Shown: positions 27,625 through 35,846 of the stretch, one piece after another
Numbering within the stretch: the first letter of the stretch is position 1
How the letters are laid out: each line of letters begins with the position of its first letter
Source: Microbispora sp. H13382
GTDB taxonomy: Bacteria; Actinomycetota; Actinomycetes; Streptosporangiales; Streptosporangiaceae
Direction: 5' to 3'
NCBI RefSeq assembly: GCF_014161445.1
Contig: NZ_JABBXA010000003.1
Coordinates: 124,001 to 188,000 of the forward strand
DNA length: 64,000 nt
Position numbers and translations under genes: made by a program
Notes under the pieces: generated by a model
What the model saw: only the letters and a program-made list of their open reading frames with translations
The model's database searches: none
Told to the model about the DNA's origin: nothing

Positions 27625-28788
27625 GTGGCGCGACAAAACACAGTACCTGTTCTTCTGGCGGTGACGGTTGCGGGCGGCCTGACACTCGGCGCCAACGGCA
27701 TCGCCAATGCCCAGTCCCACTCTTCGGCGCCAGGGCTCGCCGCCCATCCGGATCGGTGCGGACCCGGACCCTGCGACCCCGTGGTCGCCGGGAACGGAAA
27801 CGCCGGCGGCACAGCCCGGGAGGAGAGGCACTCGAACCCGCCCCACCTGCGCCCGGGCCTCCTGTCGCTTGGCCTGGGCCTGGGGGTAGGGGTAGGGGCT
27901 AAGTCCTCGGCCGGCGTAGGAGTGCGGGTCGAGCCTGCCGCGAACGCGGCGATCGGGACTGCCGTGAAGGCGGCGATCGGGACTGCGGCGGACGCGGATT
28001 GCGGTTGCGTCCCTGCCACCGATGCGGCCGGGCCTGCTCCGGAGAAGAGCAAGCCGGTGACCAGGCCGGTGACCCAGCCGGAGAGCCGGGTCGAGCCTGT
28101 GGTGAAGGCCGAGCCGGAGACCCCGTCCCAGCCTGCGGCCGGGCCTGCTCCGGAGAAGACCGAGGCGGAGGACGAGGCGGAGACCAAGCCCCCGGTGGAC
28201 GCGGAGGCCGGGCCCGTCGACGCGGACACCGTTGTCGAACCGGTCGTGCCGGCGGCGGTTCGGGAGCAGCGACCGACGACTGTGCCGGAGACTCAGGTGG
28301 TCGCACAGCCCAGCGACCACAACGGCGGGTGGCCGACGTGGAACCAGCCCGCGTGGGGTGGCGGCAACGGACCCGGCGTCCGGACGAACAACCAGACGCC
28401 GAACGGCAACGCGCCGGCTCAGCCCGTCGTCGCGCCTCTGGGCACGGGCGGCAACGCGGGGATCGCTCCGGCGCAGAACGCCGCGCATAGCGCCCCGGGG
28501 GCGCCGCAGGCCGCGCCCGGCGCAGGCGACCTCGAGAACACACCGGAGGAGGAGCCCGAGGAGACTTCCGGCGAGGATGCTCCAGAGAAGACGGTGCCGG
28601 AGGCGCCGATGAGGGTGACCCCCGAGGAGGCGGAGCCCGCGGGCGGTCCGGCCGGTGGCGCCGCCCTGCCGTTCACGGGGGCGCCGATGGGAGTCGCCGC
28701 CGCGGGCGCGGGCCTGCTCGCCACCGCCCTCTCCCTCGGCTGCGCCCTGCTGTTCTCCCGGCGCCGCCGCTCCGCAGACGCCGAGTAG
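27625..28788 (+). CDS. LPFTG-anchored surface protein, long paralogue
   Basis: Protein of 387 residues. Residues 1-31 are a signal peptide. Most of the chain is low-complexity: Pro/Glu/Lys-rich with a repeated GPAPEK unit, then an Asn/Gly/Pro/Trp-rich stretch (NGGWPTWNQPAWGGGN), then an acidic region. The C-terminus is a textbook sorting signal: LPFTG at about 348-352, a hydrophobic helix, and RRRR before the end. It should be fixed to peptidoglycan by the class E sortase upstream. GTG at 27625 follows GGGAG, and the same VARxN start is found in the shorter paralogue. Function is unknown; a flexible wall-spanning stalk is likely. Confidence 0.85.
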   Translation: MARQNTVPVLLAVTVAGGLTLGANGIANAQSHSSAPGLAAHPDRCGPGPCDPVVAGNGNAGGTAREERHSNPPHLRPGLLSLGLGLGVGVGAKSSAGVGVRVEPAANAAIGTAVKAAIGTAADADCGCVPATDAAGPAPEKSKPVTRPVTQPESRVEPVVKAEPETPSQPAAGPAPEKTEAEDEAETKPPVDAEAGPVDADTVVEPVVPAAVREQRPTTVPETQVVAQPSDHNGGWPTWNQPAWGGGNGPGVRTNNQTPNGNAPAQPVVAPLGTGGNAGIAPAQNAAHSAPGAPQAAPGAGDLENTPEEEPEETSGEDAPEKTVPEAPMRVTPEEAEPAGGPAGGAALPFTGAPMGVAAAGAGLLATALSLGCALLFSRRRRSADAE

Positions 28789-28876
28789 ACGGCGAGGACA
28801 ACGCCGTTCGCCGTCGTCGGCCCTCGTCTTCGTGCCGGCCGAGGCCGCTCGCTGTCCAGACGTCGAGCACAGGAGC

Positions 28877-29122
28877 GGTAAGTCCGTCGCGTGTCCCGCG
28901 CCGTACGGCCCCCGCGAGCCGTACGGTGTGCGTCTCGCACCATTCCGCCGGGGTTATTCGGCTGTGGTCAACGAAGCGAAAACCTGGACGATCCTTCGGT
29001 AAGCACCGTGCGCCGTGATGGAGAGAGTCTTCCCTGGACGCATATAACAGTCGAGCAGCGAAATGTCGCTGGCAATCAGCGCAAATGCTCAATAAATTGA
29101 GCGGCCGTTATCGGGAGTCCAA
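28877..29122 (+). repeat. duplicated 246-bp leader, copy B, before the second LPFTG gene
   Basis: Second copy of the 246-bp leader, collinear with 27379-27624 at a constant offset of 1498 bases. The hairpin CAGCG-AAATGT-CGCTG corresponds to CAGCG-AAATAC-CGCTG in copy A, and the ATCGGGAGTCC ribosome-binding block is shared. It occupies most of the 334-bp gap between the two LPFTG genes. Confidence 0.8.
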
Positions 29123-29833
29123 GTGGCGCGAAATAAAATACCTATCTTTGTGGCGGCGGCGGTCGCCGGCGGCCTGGCCCTCGGGATCCCCGGGGCCGCG
29201 GCGGCGCAGTCCGTCGGCTTCACCGTCCTCCCGTCGGGCGACGGCGTCTATCCGCCCAGGCCCGTCGTGGTGGAGAACGTCCAGACGCCGACGGAGCCGG
29301 TGGTGGTGAGCGACAACCAGGTGACGCAGCCCAACAACAACAACGGCTGGATCTGGCCGCAGAACAACTGGCAGGGCTGGAACTGGCCGCAGGCCTACAC
29401 CAACAACGACACCACGAACAGCAACGCGCAGCCTGTCGTCGCACCCGTCGGCGCGGGCGGCAACGGCGGGGTCATGCCGGTGCAGAACGCGGTGCAGTCC
29501 GCCCAGGGCGCGCCCGAGGCGGCCGGGCCCGTCGGGGAGGAGTCGGAGGAGGTGCCGGAGGAGGAGACCGAGGAGGAGATGCCTGAGGAGGAGACCTTCG
29601 ACGACGAGGACTTCGAGGACGAGGACTTCGACGAGGCGGCGGGCATGGGCCCCGAGGAGACCATGGGCGGGGGCGGTCCGGCACCGGTCGCCGCGGGTGG
29701 CCCGGCCGGAGGCCCGCAGCTGCCGTTCACGGGCGCGCCGATGGGCGTCGCCGCCGCGGGTGCGGGTCTGCTGGCCGTCGCCCTGGGCTGCACGCTGATG
29801 TCCGCGAGGCGTCGCCGGTCCAGCGGTGCCTAG
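29123..29833 (+). CDS. LPFTG-anchored surface protein, short paralogue
   Basis: Protein of 236 residues, a shorter relative of the gene upstream. A signal peptide covers residues 1-28. The mature part has an Asn/Trp/Gln-rich segment (NNNNGWIWPQNNWQGWNWPQ), then a strongly acidic stalk of Glu/Asp runs near residues 135-172, and the sorting signal with LPFTG at 200-204, a hydrophobic helix and RRRR. The first 19 residues of the sorting signal are identical to those of the paralogue, so one sortase should treat both. GTG at 29123 follows GGGAG. Its last eight bases overlap the start of the DUF4012 gene, which links the surface-protein island to the polysaccharide locus. Confidence 0.87.
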   Translation: MARNKIPIFVAAAVAGGLALGIPGAAAAQSVGFTVLPSGDGVYPPRPVVVENVQTPTEPVVVSDNQVTQPNNNNGWIWPQNNWQGWNWPQAYTNNDTTNSNAQPVVAPVGAGGNGGVMPVQNAVQSAQGAPEAAGPVGEESEEVPEEETEEEMPEEETFDDEDFEDEDFDEAAGMGPEETMGGGGPAPVAAGGPAGGPQLPFTGAPMGVAAAGAGLLAVALGCTLMSARRRRSSGA

Positions 29834-31589
29834 TAGGAGGAATCGCCGGCTGGTCGTCGTCGGCCTGCCGTCGCTGGCCCTCGGCCTCGTGCTGGCCGGG
29901 GGCTGGGCGGCCCATCTCGGGATGAGCGTGCGCGACCATCTCGAGGCGACGCGGGCCGCCCTGCTCCGGCTGCGCGCGGGCGACGTCAGGTCGGCTTCGG
30001 CCGCCAGGGCGCTCGCGGACGCCCGTACGCACGCGGCCGAGGCGCGGCGGCTGACCGGCGGCCTTTACTGGGGGCTGCTCACGCACCTTCCGGTGGTGGG
30101 CGACGGCGCGGCGACGGCCAGGGGGCTGGCCGCGTCCGTCGCGGACGTCACCGACGTGCTGACCCGGGTGGAGCGCGCCGCCGCGCCGCTGCTGTCCACG
30201 AACGCGCAGTCGCCGGGGGACCTGCGGCGCGCGCTGGCCGCACTCGACGCGATGGCACCCGTGCTGCGCGACGGCGTCGTCCGCGTGGAGGCGGCGAGGT
30301 CGCGCGTCGCGCGCACGCCGGCGGCGACGGGGCTGGCCGCCCTGGACGGGGCGCGCGACATCGTGCTCCGCGAGACGGGCTGGCTGCGCGGCATGCTGAG
30401 CCAGGGCGCGGACGCCGCGGCTCTCCTGCCGCCCATGCTCGGCGGCGGCGGCCCCCGCCGCTACTTCCTGGCGTTCGAGACCAACGCCGAGGCCCGCGGC
30501 ACCGGCGGCCTCGTCGGCGCGTTCGGCATCCTCAAGGCCGACGGCGGCAGGGTGTCCGTCACCCGGCTGTCCGCGAACACCGGCATGGCGGCGAGCGCGA
30601 AGCCCGTCGCCGACCACGGCCGGGGGTTCGCCTCGCGGTACGGCCGGGGCGCGACAACGACTCTGTCGGTGTCCAATCTCTCCCCGCACTTCCCCTACGC
30701 GGCGGTCACCTGGACCGGCTTGTGGCGCCGTCAGACCGGCCAGAAGCTCGACGGGGCCATCGCGACCGACCCGGTCGCCCTCTCCTACATCCTGGGCGCG
30801 ATCGGGCCGGTGAAACTTCCCGGAGGCGAAACGGTGACGGCGGGCAACGTCGTCGACCTCACCGAACGGGCGGCCTACGCCCGCTACCCCGATCCCGCCG
30901 AGCGCAAGAAATACCTGATCAGGATCGCCGGCGCGGTCAGCGAGGCGCTGACCGGCTCGCTGGACCGGCCCACGCGGCTGCTGCCCGCCTTGGAACGCAT
31001 GGTCAGCGAGCACCGGCTCCGAGTCTGGAGCCGGGCCGAGGACGAGCAGCGCCGCCTGGCGGCCACCCCGCTCGGCGGGGTGCTGCCCGAGCGGCGGGGG
31101 CCGTACGCCGGGCTCGTGGTCAACAACTCGGCCGGCACCAAGCTCGACTACTACCTGGACCGCTCGCTCACCTACGAACTCGGCCCGTGCCGCCCGGACG
31201 GGCAGCGCACCTCCCGGGTGCGGATCCGGCTGACCAACGACGCGCCGCGCGGGCCGCTGCCGACGTACGTCACCGACCGGCTCGACGACCCCGGGCACCC
31301 GCACGCCGCCGGGTCCAACCTGCTCTGGGTCTCGCTGTACGCGGCGGTCGGCGCGAAGGCGACGGCGGTGCGGCTCGACGGGCGGCCCATCTCGTACTAC
31401 GCGGAGGCCGAGCGGTCCCATCCCGTCTACTCGAAGGTGCTGGAGTTCGCCCCCGGCCAGTCGAGGACGCTGGACGTCGACCTCCTCGAACCGTATTCGG
31501 CGGCGGCTCCCGTGGTCCCCGTGCAGCCGCTCGTCCGCCCGCAGAAGACGCTGGTCACGGCCGACGGAACGGGCTGCGGGTCCTCCTGA
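29826..31589 (+). CDS. DUF4012 family membrane-anchored protein
   Basis: Protein of 587 residues with one N-terminal transmembrane helix (about residues 9-30) and a large external region. The middle contains YFLAFETNAEARGTGGLVGAFG near residue 215, the most conserved stretch of DUF4012, and FPYAAVTWTGLWR and DGAIATDPVALSYILGAIG follow. DUF4012 proteins are frequent in actinobacterial exopolysaccharide and capsule loci, but their activity is unknown. GTG at 29826 lies eight bases before the end of the LPFTG gene, so translation may be coupled. The position at the edge of the polysaccharide cluster fits a role in export or attachment of the polymer at the cell surface. Confidence 0.87.
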   Translation: MPSRRNRRLVVVGLPSLALGLVLAGGWAAHLGMSVRDHLEATRAALLRLRAGDVRSASAARALADARTHAAEARRLTGGLYWGLLTHLPVVGDGAATARGLAASVADVTDVLTRVERAAAPLLSTNAQSPGDLRRALAALDAMAPVLRDGVVRVEAARSRVARTPAATGLAALDGARDIVLRETGWLRGMLSQGADAAALLPPMLGGGGPRRYFLAFETNAEARGTGGLVGAFGILKADGGRVSVTRLSANTGMAASAKPVADHGRGFASRYGRGATTTLSVSNLSPHFPYAAVTWTGLWRRQTGQKLDGAIATDPVALSYILGAIGPVKLPGGETVTAGNVVDLTERAAYARYPDPAERKKYLIRIAGAVSEALTGSLDRPTRLLPALERMVSEHRLRVWSRAEDEQRRLAATPLGGVLPERRGPYAGLVVNNSAGTKLDYYLDRSLTYELGPCRPDGQRTSRVRIRLTNDAPRGPLPTYVTDRLDDPGHPHAAGSNLLWVSLYAAVGAKATAVRLDGRPISYYAEAERSHPVYSKVLEFAPGQSRTLDVDLLEPYSAAAPVVPVQPLVRPQKTLVTADGTGCGSS

Positions 31590-31660
31590 GAACCCGCGCG
31601 AGGGGAACCAGGAAGCGTAAAGCCCGGCGTGCCGCGAGCGGCGGCGCGCCGGGTGCGGTC

Positions 31661-31666
31661 TAGCGT
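31661..31666 (+). promoter_or_regulatory. -10 box for leaderless tyrosine phosphatase transcript
   Basis: TAGCGT ends seven bases before ATG 31674, which lacks a ribosome-binding site. Confidence 0.45.
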
Positions 31667-31673
31667 CCCGCCC

Positions 31674-32360
31674 ATGGAGCGTACGAGTGGTACGAGAGCG
31701 GGGGAGGCCGCGGCCGGAGCGATCCCGGAGGCCCGGATCCGGTTCATGGACGGCGCCGGTGAAGCGGGGACGACGACCCCGGACACGATGCGGCAGGACA
31801 CGGAGACCTTCCGTGTCCTGTTCGTGTGCACGGGGAACATCTGCAGGTCGGCCATGGCCGAGCGGCTCGCCCTGGCCGCGCTCGGGCCGGGTTCGCCGAT
31901 CGTCGTGAGCAGTGCGGGGAGCCGCGCCCGCGCGGGGCTGCCGATGGCGGAGCGGGCGCGTGAGGTGCTGTCGCGGCTCGGGGGGGATCCGGAGGGCTTC
32001 GCCTCGCGCCCGCTCACCGCCGGGGCGGTGGCCGGTGCCGATCTCGTGCTGGCGGCCTCGTCCGAGCACCGCGCCGCAGCGGTGGCTCTGCAGCCGGGCG
32101 CGGCCGCACGCGCGTTCACCATCGCCGAGTTCGGCGCGCTGGCTCGTGCGGTTCCTCCGGACAGGGTGCTGCGCCAGGTGGATCCGGTGGGCAGGGCGCG
32201 GGTGCTGCTGGAGGAGGCCGGGGCGCTGCGCGGGCTGGTCCGGGTGGACCAGCCCGACATTCCCGACCCCTATGGAGGGCGCCGCAGGGCCTACCGGCAG
32301 GCGGCCCGCCGGATCGCCGACTCGCTCGCCGTCCCGATCCGCCTGCTCACACAGGGATAG
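31674..32360 (+). CDS. low-molecular-weight protein-tyrosine phosphatase (Wzb-like)
   Basis: Protein of 228 residues. The phosphatase domain starts near residue 47 with VLFVCTGNICRSAMAE, the C-x5-R active-site loop. The general-acid Asp lies in DIPDPYGG near residue 200. Enzymes of this class dephosphorylate the tyrosine cluster of BY-kinases and so control polysaccharide chain length. The BY-kinase is encoded convergently, with a 14-bp overlap of the two 3' ends. The 45-residue N-terminal extension before the fold is unusual and low in complexity; an alternative ATG at 31788 would remove most of it. The TAGCGT box placed seven bases before ATG 31674 supports the longer form. Confidence 0.9.
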   Translation: MERTSGTRAGEAAAGAIPEARIRFMDGAGEAGTTTPDTMRQDTETFRVLFVCTGNICRSAMAERLALAALGPGSPIVVSSAGSRARAGLPMAERAREVLSRLGGDPEGFASRPLTAGAVAGADLVLAASSEHRAAAVALQPGAAARAFTIAEFGALARAVPPDRVLRQVDPVGRARVLLEEAGALRGLVRVDQPDIPDPYGGRRRAYRQAARRIADSLAVPIRLLTQG

Positions 32361-33726
32361 GCGTGATCTGCCGTGCGGTGTCCTGTTCCACCGGCTCGTA
32401 TCCGTAGCCCGAGCCGTAGTGGTCGCTCTGCTTGACCGGAGCGAAGTTCAGGACGGCGCCGACGAGGCGGGAGTTGACCGACGACAGCAGTTCCCCGGCG
32501 CGCGTCACCTGCTCGCGCCGCGTCCTGCCGTGCCGCACGACGAGCAGCGTGCCGTCGCAGATCGCCCCGAGCGCCGCGGCGTCGGTGACGGGCAGCAGCG
32601 GCGGCGCGTCGACGATCACCATGTCGTACTGCTCGGTGAGCTGGGCCAGCACCGCGCGCATGCCCTGCGAGCCGAGCAGCTCGCTGGGGTTCGGCGGCAC
32701 GCGCCCGCTCGGCAGCACCGACAGGCCGGGCCGGCCCCACGTCTGCACCACTTCGGGCAGGCTCGCCTTGTCGATGAGCACGTCGGTGAGGCCGATGCCG
32801 CCCTCGATGCCGAGATAGCCTGGAACGCTCGGGCGCCGCAGGTCGCCGTCGATCAGGATCACCCGCCAGCCTGCCTGCGCCATCGCGATCGCCAGGTTGA
32901 CCGAGGTGGACGACTTGCCCTCGTTCGGAAGGCAACTGGTGACGACGAGCGACTTCGGCTGCCGGTCCACCCCGATGAACTGCAGGTTGGTCCGCAGCGA
33001 CCGGAACGACTCCGCCCGCGACGAGCGGCCGCCGCCGGTGATCAGGGGATTCCTGCGGGCGTCGCGCTCGTAGCCGATGACTCCGAGAATCGATGTCCCG
33101 GCGACCCGCTGCAGCGTCTCGGCCGTCTTGACGGTCGTGTCCAGGCGGTCGCGCAGCACGAGCCCGCCGACGGACGCGAACAGCGCGATCAGCACGCCGA
33201 GCGCCACGTTGACCAGCGGCCGGGGTGCCACGGGCTTCTCGGGAACCTCCGCGCCGTCCACGACGATGACCCGCACCGTGGGCGGGGTCTTGGGCGCCGG
33301 CCGCTCGATCTGATCGATCGTCGTGGTGAACGCGGAGCCCAGGGCGTCGGCCCGGTGGGCGGCCCGCACCGGGTCGGTGTCGGCCACGGTGGCGCGCAGC
33401 AGCGAGGTGTTGGGAATCGCCTCGGCCGTGATGTCCGCCTCCAGCCCGTGCACGTCACCGCCGCCGGCGATCTTCCCGATCACCCGGCGGCTGGTCAGCA
33501 GGGCGGCGTACGATTGCACCCGTTGCTGGGACAGCGTCTCCGCCTGCAGAGCGGTCGAGAGGCCGCCCTGCCCGGCGTCGGCGGAGACCAGCATGGTGAT
33601 CGTCGCGACGTACCTCGGCGGGGTGCCCGCGGTCACGGCCAGGGCCGCTCCCACGCCGGTGAGCAGCGCGAGCAGCAGGATCCACCAGTATCCGCGCATC
33701 AGCCGCGCGTAGTAGAGCAGTTCCAC
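32347..33726 (-). CDS. polysaccharide co-polymerase/BY-kinase (Wzc-like)
   Basis: Protein of 459 residues combining a Wzz-type chain-length domain and a bacterial tyrosine kinase. Two transmembrane helices (about residues 13-32 and 170-190) flank the external domain. The cytoplasmic kinase has Walker A SCLPNEGKSSTSVNLA, Walker A' ILIDGDLRRP and Walker B MVIVDAPPLLP. The C-terminus carries a short Tyr cluster (HYGSGYGYEP), the site of autophosphorylation. Such proteins drive Wzy-dependent capsule or exopolysaccharide polymerisation and export. GTG at 33726 starts six bases after the stop of the WecA-like transferase. The matching phosphatase is encoded convergently. Confidence 0.92.
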   Translation of the reverse strand: MELLYYARLMRGYWWILLLALLTGVGAALAVTAGTPPRYVATITMLVSADAGQGGLSTALQAETLSQQRVQSYAALLTSRRVIGKIAGGGDVHGLEADITAEAIPNTSLLRATVADTDPVRAAHRADALGSAFTTTIDQIERPAPKTPPTVRVIVVDGAEVPEKPVAPRPLVNVALGVLIALFASVGGLVLRDRLDTTVKTAETLQRVAGTSILGVIGYERDARRNPLITGGGRSSRAESFRSLRTNLQFIGVDRQPKSLVVTSCLPNEGKSSTSVNLAIAMAQAGWRVILIDGDLRRPSVPGYLGIEGGIGLTDVLIDKASLPEVVQTWGRPGLSVLPSGRVPPNPSELLGSQGMRAVLAQLTEQYDMVIVDAPPLLPVTDAAALGAICDGTLLVVRHGRTRREQVTRAGELLSSVNSRLVGAVLNFAPVKQSDHYGSGYGYEPVEQDTARQITPIPV

Positions 33727-33731
33727 GAGAG

Positions 33732-34760
33732 TTACCGCCTCACACGAATCGAGGTCGTCGGACGTTTCGCCGGGTAGACCCGGACGCGCTGCGCCAGGAT
33801 GACGGCCGCGACCGCGGTGGCGGCGGCCCCGGTCACCGCGCCGAACGCCGGGACCCACCCCAGCGTCATCGCCAGGTCGAGAACGCCGGCGGCGGCCGCG
33901 AGTGTGGCCAGCGCCAGGGCGGTGAGCCTCTTGCCGAGGCCGAGCCGGTGCAGGCGATGAGAGAGGTGATCGGATCCGCCCTGCAGCAGCGGGCGGCCCG
34001 CCCTGCGCCGCGCCAGCAGGACGACGCCGGTGTCGACGGTCGCGACGAACGTGGGCAGCAGCAGGCCCGCGGCCGCCGTGACCGTACCGCTGCCGGTGAC
34101 CAGCAGGGCGGCCGAGGAGGCGAGGACGAACCCGATGAAAAGAGAGCCGGCGTCGCCCATGAAGATCCTCGCGGGCGCCCAGTTGTGCAGCAGGAAGCCC
34201 AGGGCGGCGGGGGACAGGGCCGCCAGGACCAGCCCGATCGCCGGCCGCCCGGAGACGAAGGCACCCGCGGCGAGGAAGGCCGCCGCGGCCACGGTGACGC
34301 CGCCGAGCGCGCCGTCCATGTTGTCGAGGAAGTTGAACGAGTTCGTGACCACGACGATCCACAGCGCGGTGATCGGGACGTCCAGGACGCTCCCGGTGAG
34401 GGGCGCCACGATCCCGCTCATCACGGCGACCCCGGCCGCCAGTCCCTGTACGGCCAGCCGGGTCGGCGGGGGGAGCGGGATGAGGTCGTCGATCAGGCCG
34501 AGCAGCGCCATCGCCACGGCGCCGACGAGGACGCCGGCGACCGGCTTCAGGGCCGGGCCGGCGAGCACGAGCGGCGGGACGAGTGTGCTCAGCGCGATGG
34601 CGATCCCCCCCAGGTAGGGGGTGGGCCGCCGGTGCGACTTGTGTCCTCCCGGCCGGTCGAACAGTTCCCAGCGCAGCGCGAGATGCCGCAGTACGGCGGT
34701 CGCGGCGGCGCACAGGGCGAACGCGATGCCCCCGGCGGCCAGGGGGGTGGTGCCGTTCAC
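33732..34760 (-). CDS. WecA-like polyprenyl-phosphate HexNAc-1-phosphate transferase
   Basis: Polytopic membrane protein of 342 residues, glycosyltransferase family 4 type (MraY/WecA superfamily). It should start repeat-unit synthesis by moving a HexNAc-1-phosphate from its UDP carrier to undecaprenyl phosphate. Landmarks are GGHKSHRRPTPYLGG near residue 40, LGLIDDL near residue 90, NSFNFLDNMDGALGG near residue 140 (catalytic Asp), RIFMGDAGSLFIGF near residue 200, and HLSHRL near residue 275. About ten helices are seen. GTG at 34760 overlaps the stop of the upstream epimerase (GTGA). It is placed between epimerase genes and the BY-kinase in a single minus-strand operon. Confidence 0.9.
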   Translation of the reverse strand: MNGTTPLAAGGIAFALCAAATAVLRHLALRWELFDRPGGHKSHRRPTPYLGGIAIALSTLVPPLVLAGPALKPVAGVLVGAVAMALLGLIDDLIPLPPPTRLAVQGLAAGVAVMSGIVAPLTGSVLDVPITALWIVVVTNSFNFLDNMDGALGGVTVAAAAFLAAGAFVSGRPAIGLVLAALSPAALGFLLHNWAPARIFMGDAGSLFIGFVLASSAALLVTGSGTVTAAAGLLLPTFVATVDTGVVLLARRRAGRPLLQGGSDHLSHRLHRLGLGKRLTALALATLAAAAGVLDLAMTLGWVPAFGAVTGAAATAVAAVILAQRVRVYPAKRPTTSIRVRR

Positions 34761-35749
34761 CGGTCCGGTGCCGTGAGTTCGGCGCGGGCGTCGGCGATGG
34801 TCTCCAGCAGGATGTCGTCGAGCGTCCGCTTGGGCGCCCATCCGGTGAGTTCGCGGAGCTTGGTGGTGTCGGGCACCCGCCGCGTCATGTCCTCGAAGCC
34901 CTTGCCGTACGCCTCCGCGTACGGGACCAGGTCGATCCCGGAGGTGCTGCCGCTCAGTTCCGTGACCAGCTTGGCGAGTTCGAGGATGCTCACCTCGTCG
35001 CTGGAGCCGACGTTGAAGGTCTGGCCGATCGCGGAGGAGTCGTCGAGGAGGAGGAGCAGGGCCTCAACGACGTCCCGGACATGCGCGAAGCAGCGGGTCT
35101 GCGTGCCGTCTCCGTGGACGGTGAGCGGCGCTCCGCTCAGCGCCTGCCGGATGAGCCGCGGGATGACCATGCCGTAGGCCGGGCTCTGCCGCGGCCCCAC
35201 GGTGTTGAAGAGCCGGACGATGATCGCCGGTAGCCCGCGCTCCCGGTGGTAGGCGTTGGCCAGGATCTCGTCGACGGCCTTGGCCGTGCTGTACGCCCAG
35301 CGGACGATCTCGGGGCTGCCCAGCACGCGGTCGGCCCCCTCGGGCAGTGGCCCGGCGGAGTTCTTCCCGTAGATCTCGCTCGTGCTGGTGACGAGGATCT
35401 TCCGCCGGTACCGGTGCGCGGCTCCGATCACGATCTCCGAGCCGCGGATGTTGGTCGTGAGAGACCGCAGGGGGTGCTCGACGATCAGCTTGACCCCCAC
35501 GGCGGCGGCGAGATGGACCACCACGTCGCATTCGTGGACCAGTTCGTCGACCACGAGCTCGTCCAGGACCGACCCCCGGACGACGCGCAGCCGGTCGTCG
35601 CCCGCGTGATGCGCGAGGTTCGCCGCACGGCCGGTCGACATGTCGTCCAGGACGACCACGGACTCCCCGCGCGCCAGCAGGGCGTCGGTCAGGTGTGACC
35701 CGACGAAGCCGCTTCCACCTGTTATCAGATATGTGTTCCCGCTCGACAT
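34757..35749 (-). CDS. NAD-dependent sugar epimerase/dehydratase (first)
   Basis: Extended short-chain dehydrogenase of 330 residues. The cofactor loop is TGGSGFVGSHL at residues 9-19, the Ser of STSEIYG is near residue 113, and the catalytic Tyr-x3-Lys is in YSTAKAVDE near residue 149. The C-terminal part matches nucleotide-sugar epimerases and dehydratases such as UDP-glucose 4-epimerase and related decarboxylases. The exact sugar is unclear. ATG at 35749 was chosen because the fold starts directly after it, with GGGAG twelve bases upstream. It overlaps the WecA-like gene by four bases, and the second epimerase gene ends 97 bases upstream of its start. Confidence 0.88.
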   Translation of the reverse strand: MSSGNTYLITGGSGFVGSHLTDALLARGESVVVLDDMSTGRAANLAHHAGDDRLRVVRGSVLDELVVDELVHECDVVVHLAAAVGVKLIVEHPLRSLTTNIRGSEIVIGAAHRYRRKILVTSTSEIYGKNSAGPLPEGADRVLGSPEIVRWAYSTAKAVDEILANAYHRERGLPAIIVRLFNTVGPRQSPAYGMVIPRLIRQALSGAPLTVHGDGTQTRCFAHVRDVVEALLLLLDDSSAIGQTFNVGSSDEVSILELAKLVTELSGSTSGIDLVPYAEAYGKGFEDMTRRVPDTTKLRELTGWAPKRTLDDILLETIADARAELTAPDR

Positions 35750-35846
35750 GGTCAACGACTTCTCCCAGCAGTGGCGGTTGAAAGGATCGCTAGTTGAGTG
35801 CATGCAGAAAAGGGGGGACGGCGCCGGGCGCGCGCCCGGGGGCTTC

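Noticed and set aside
27502-28488. Long open frame on the minus strand opposite the first LPFTG gene
   Set aside because: The plus-strand frame has a signal peptide, LPFTG sorting signal and a paralogue with the same leader. The minus frame is Arg/Pro-rich shadow sequence typical of GC-rich DNA.
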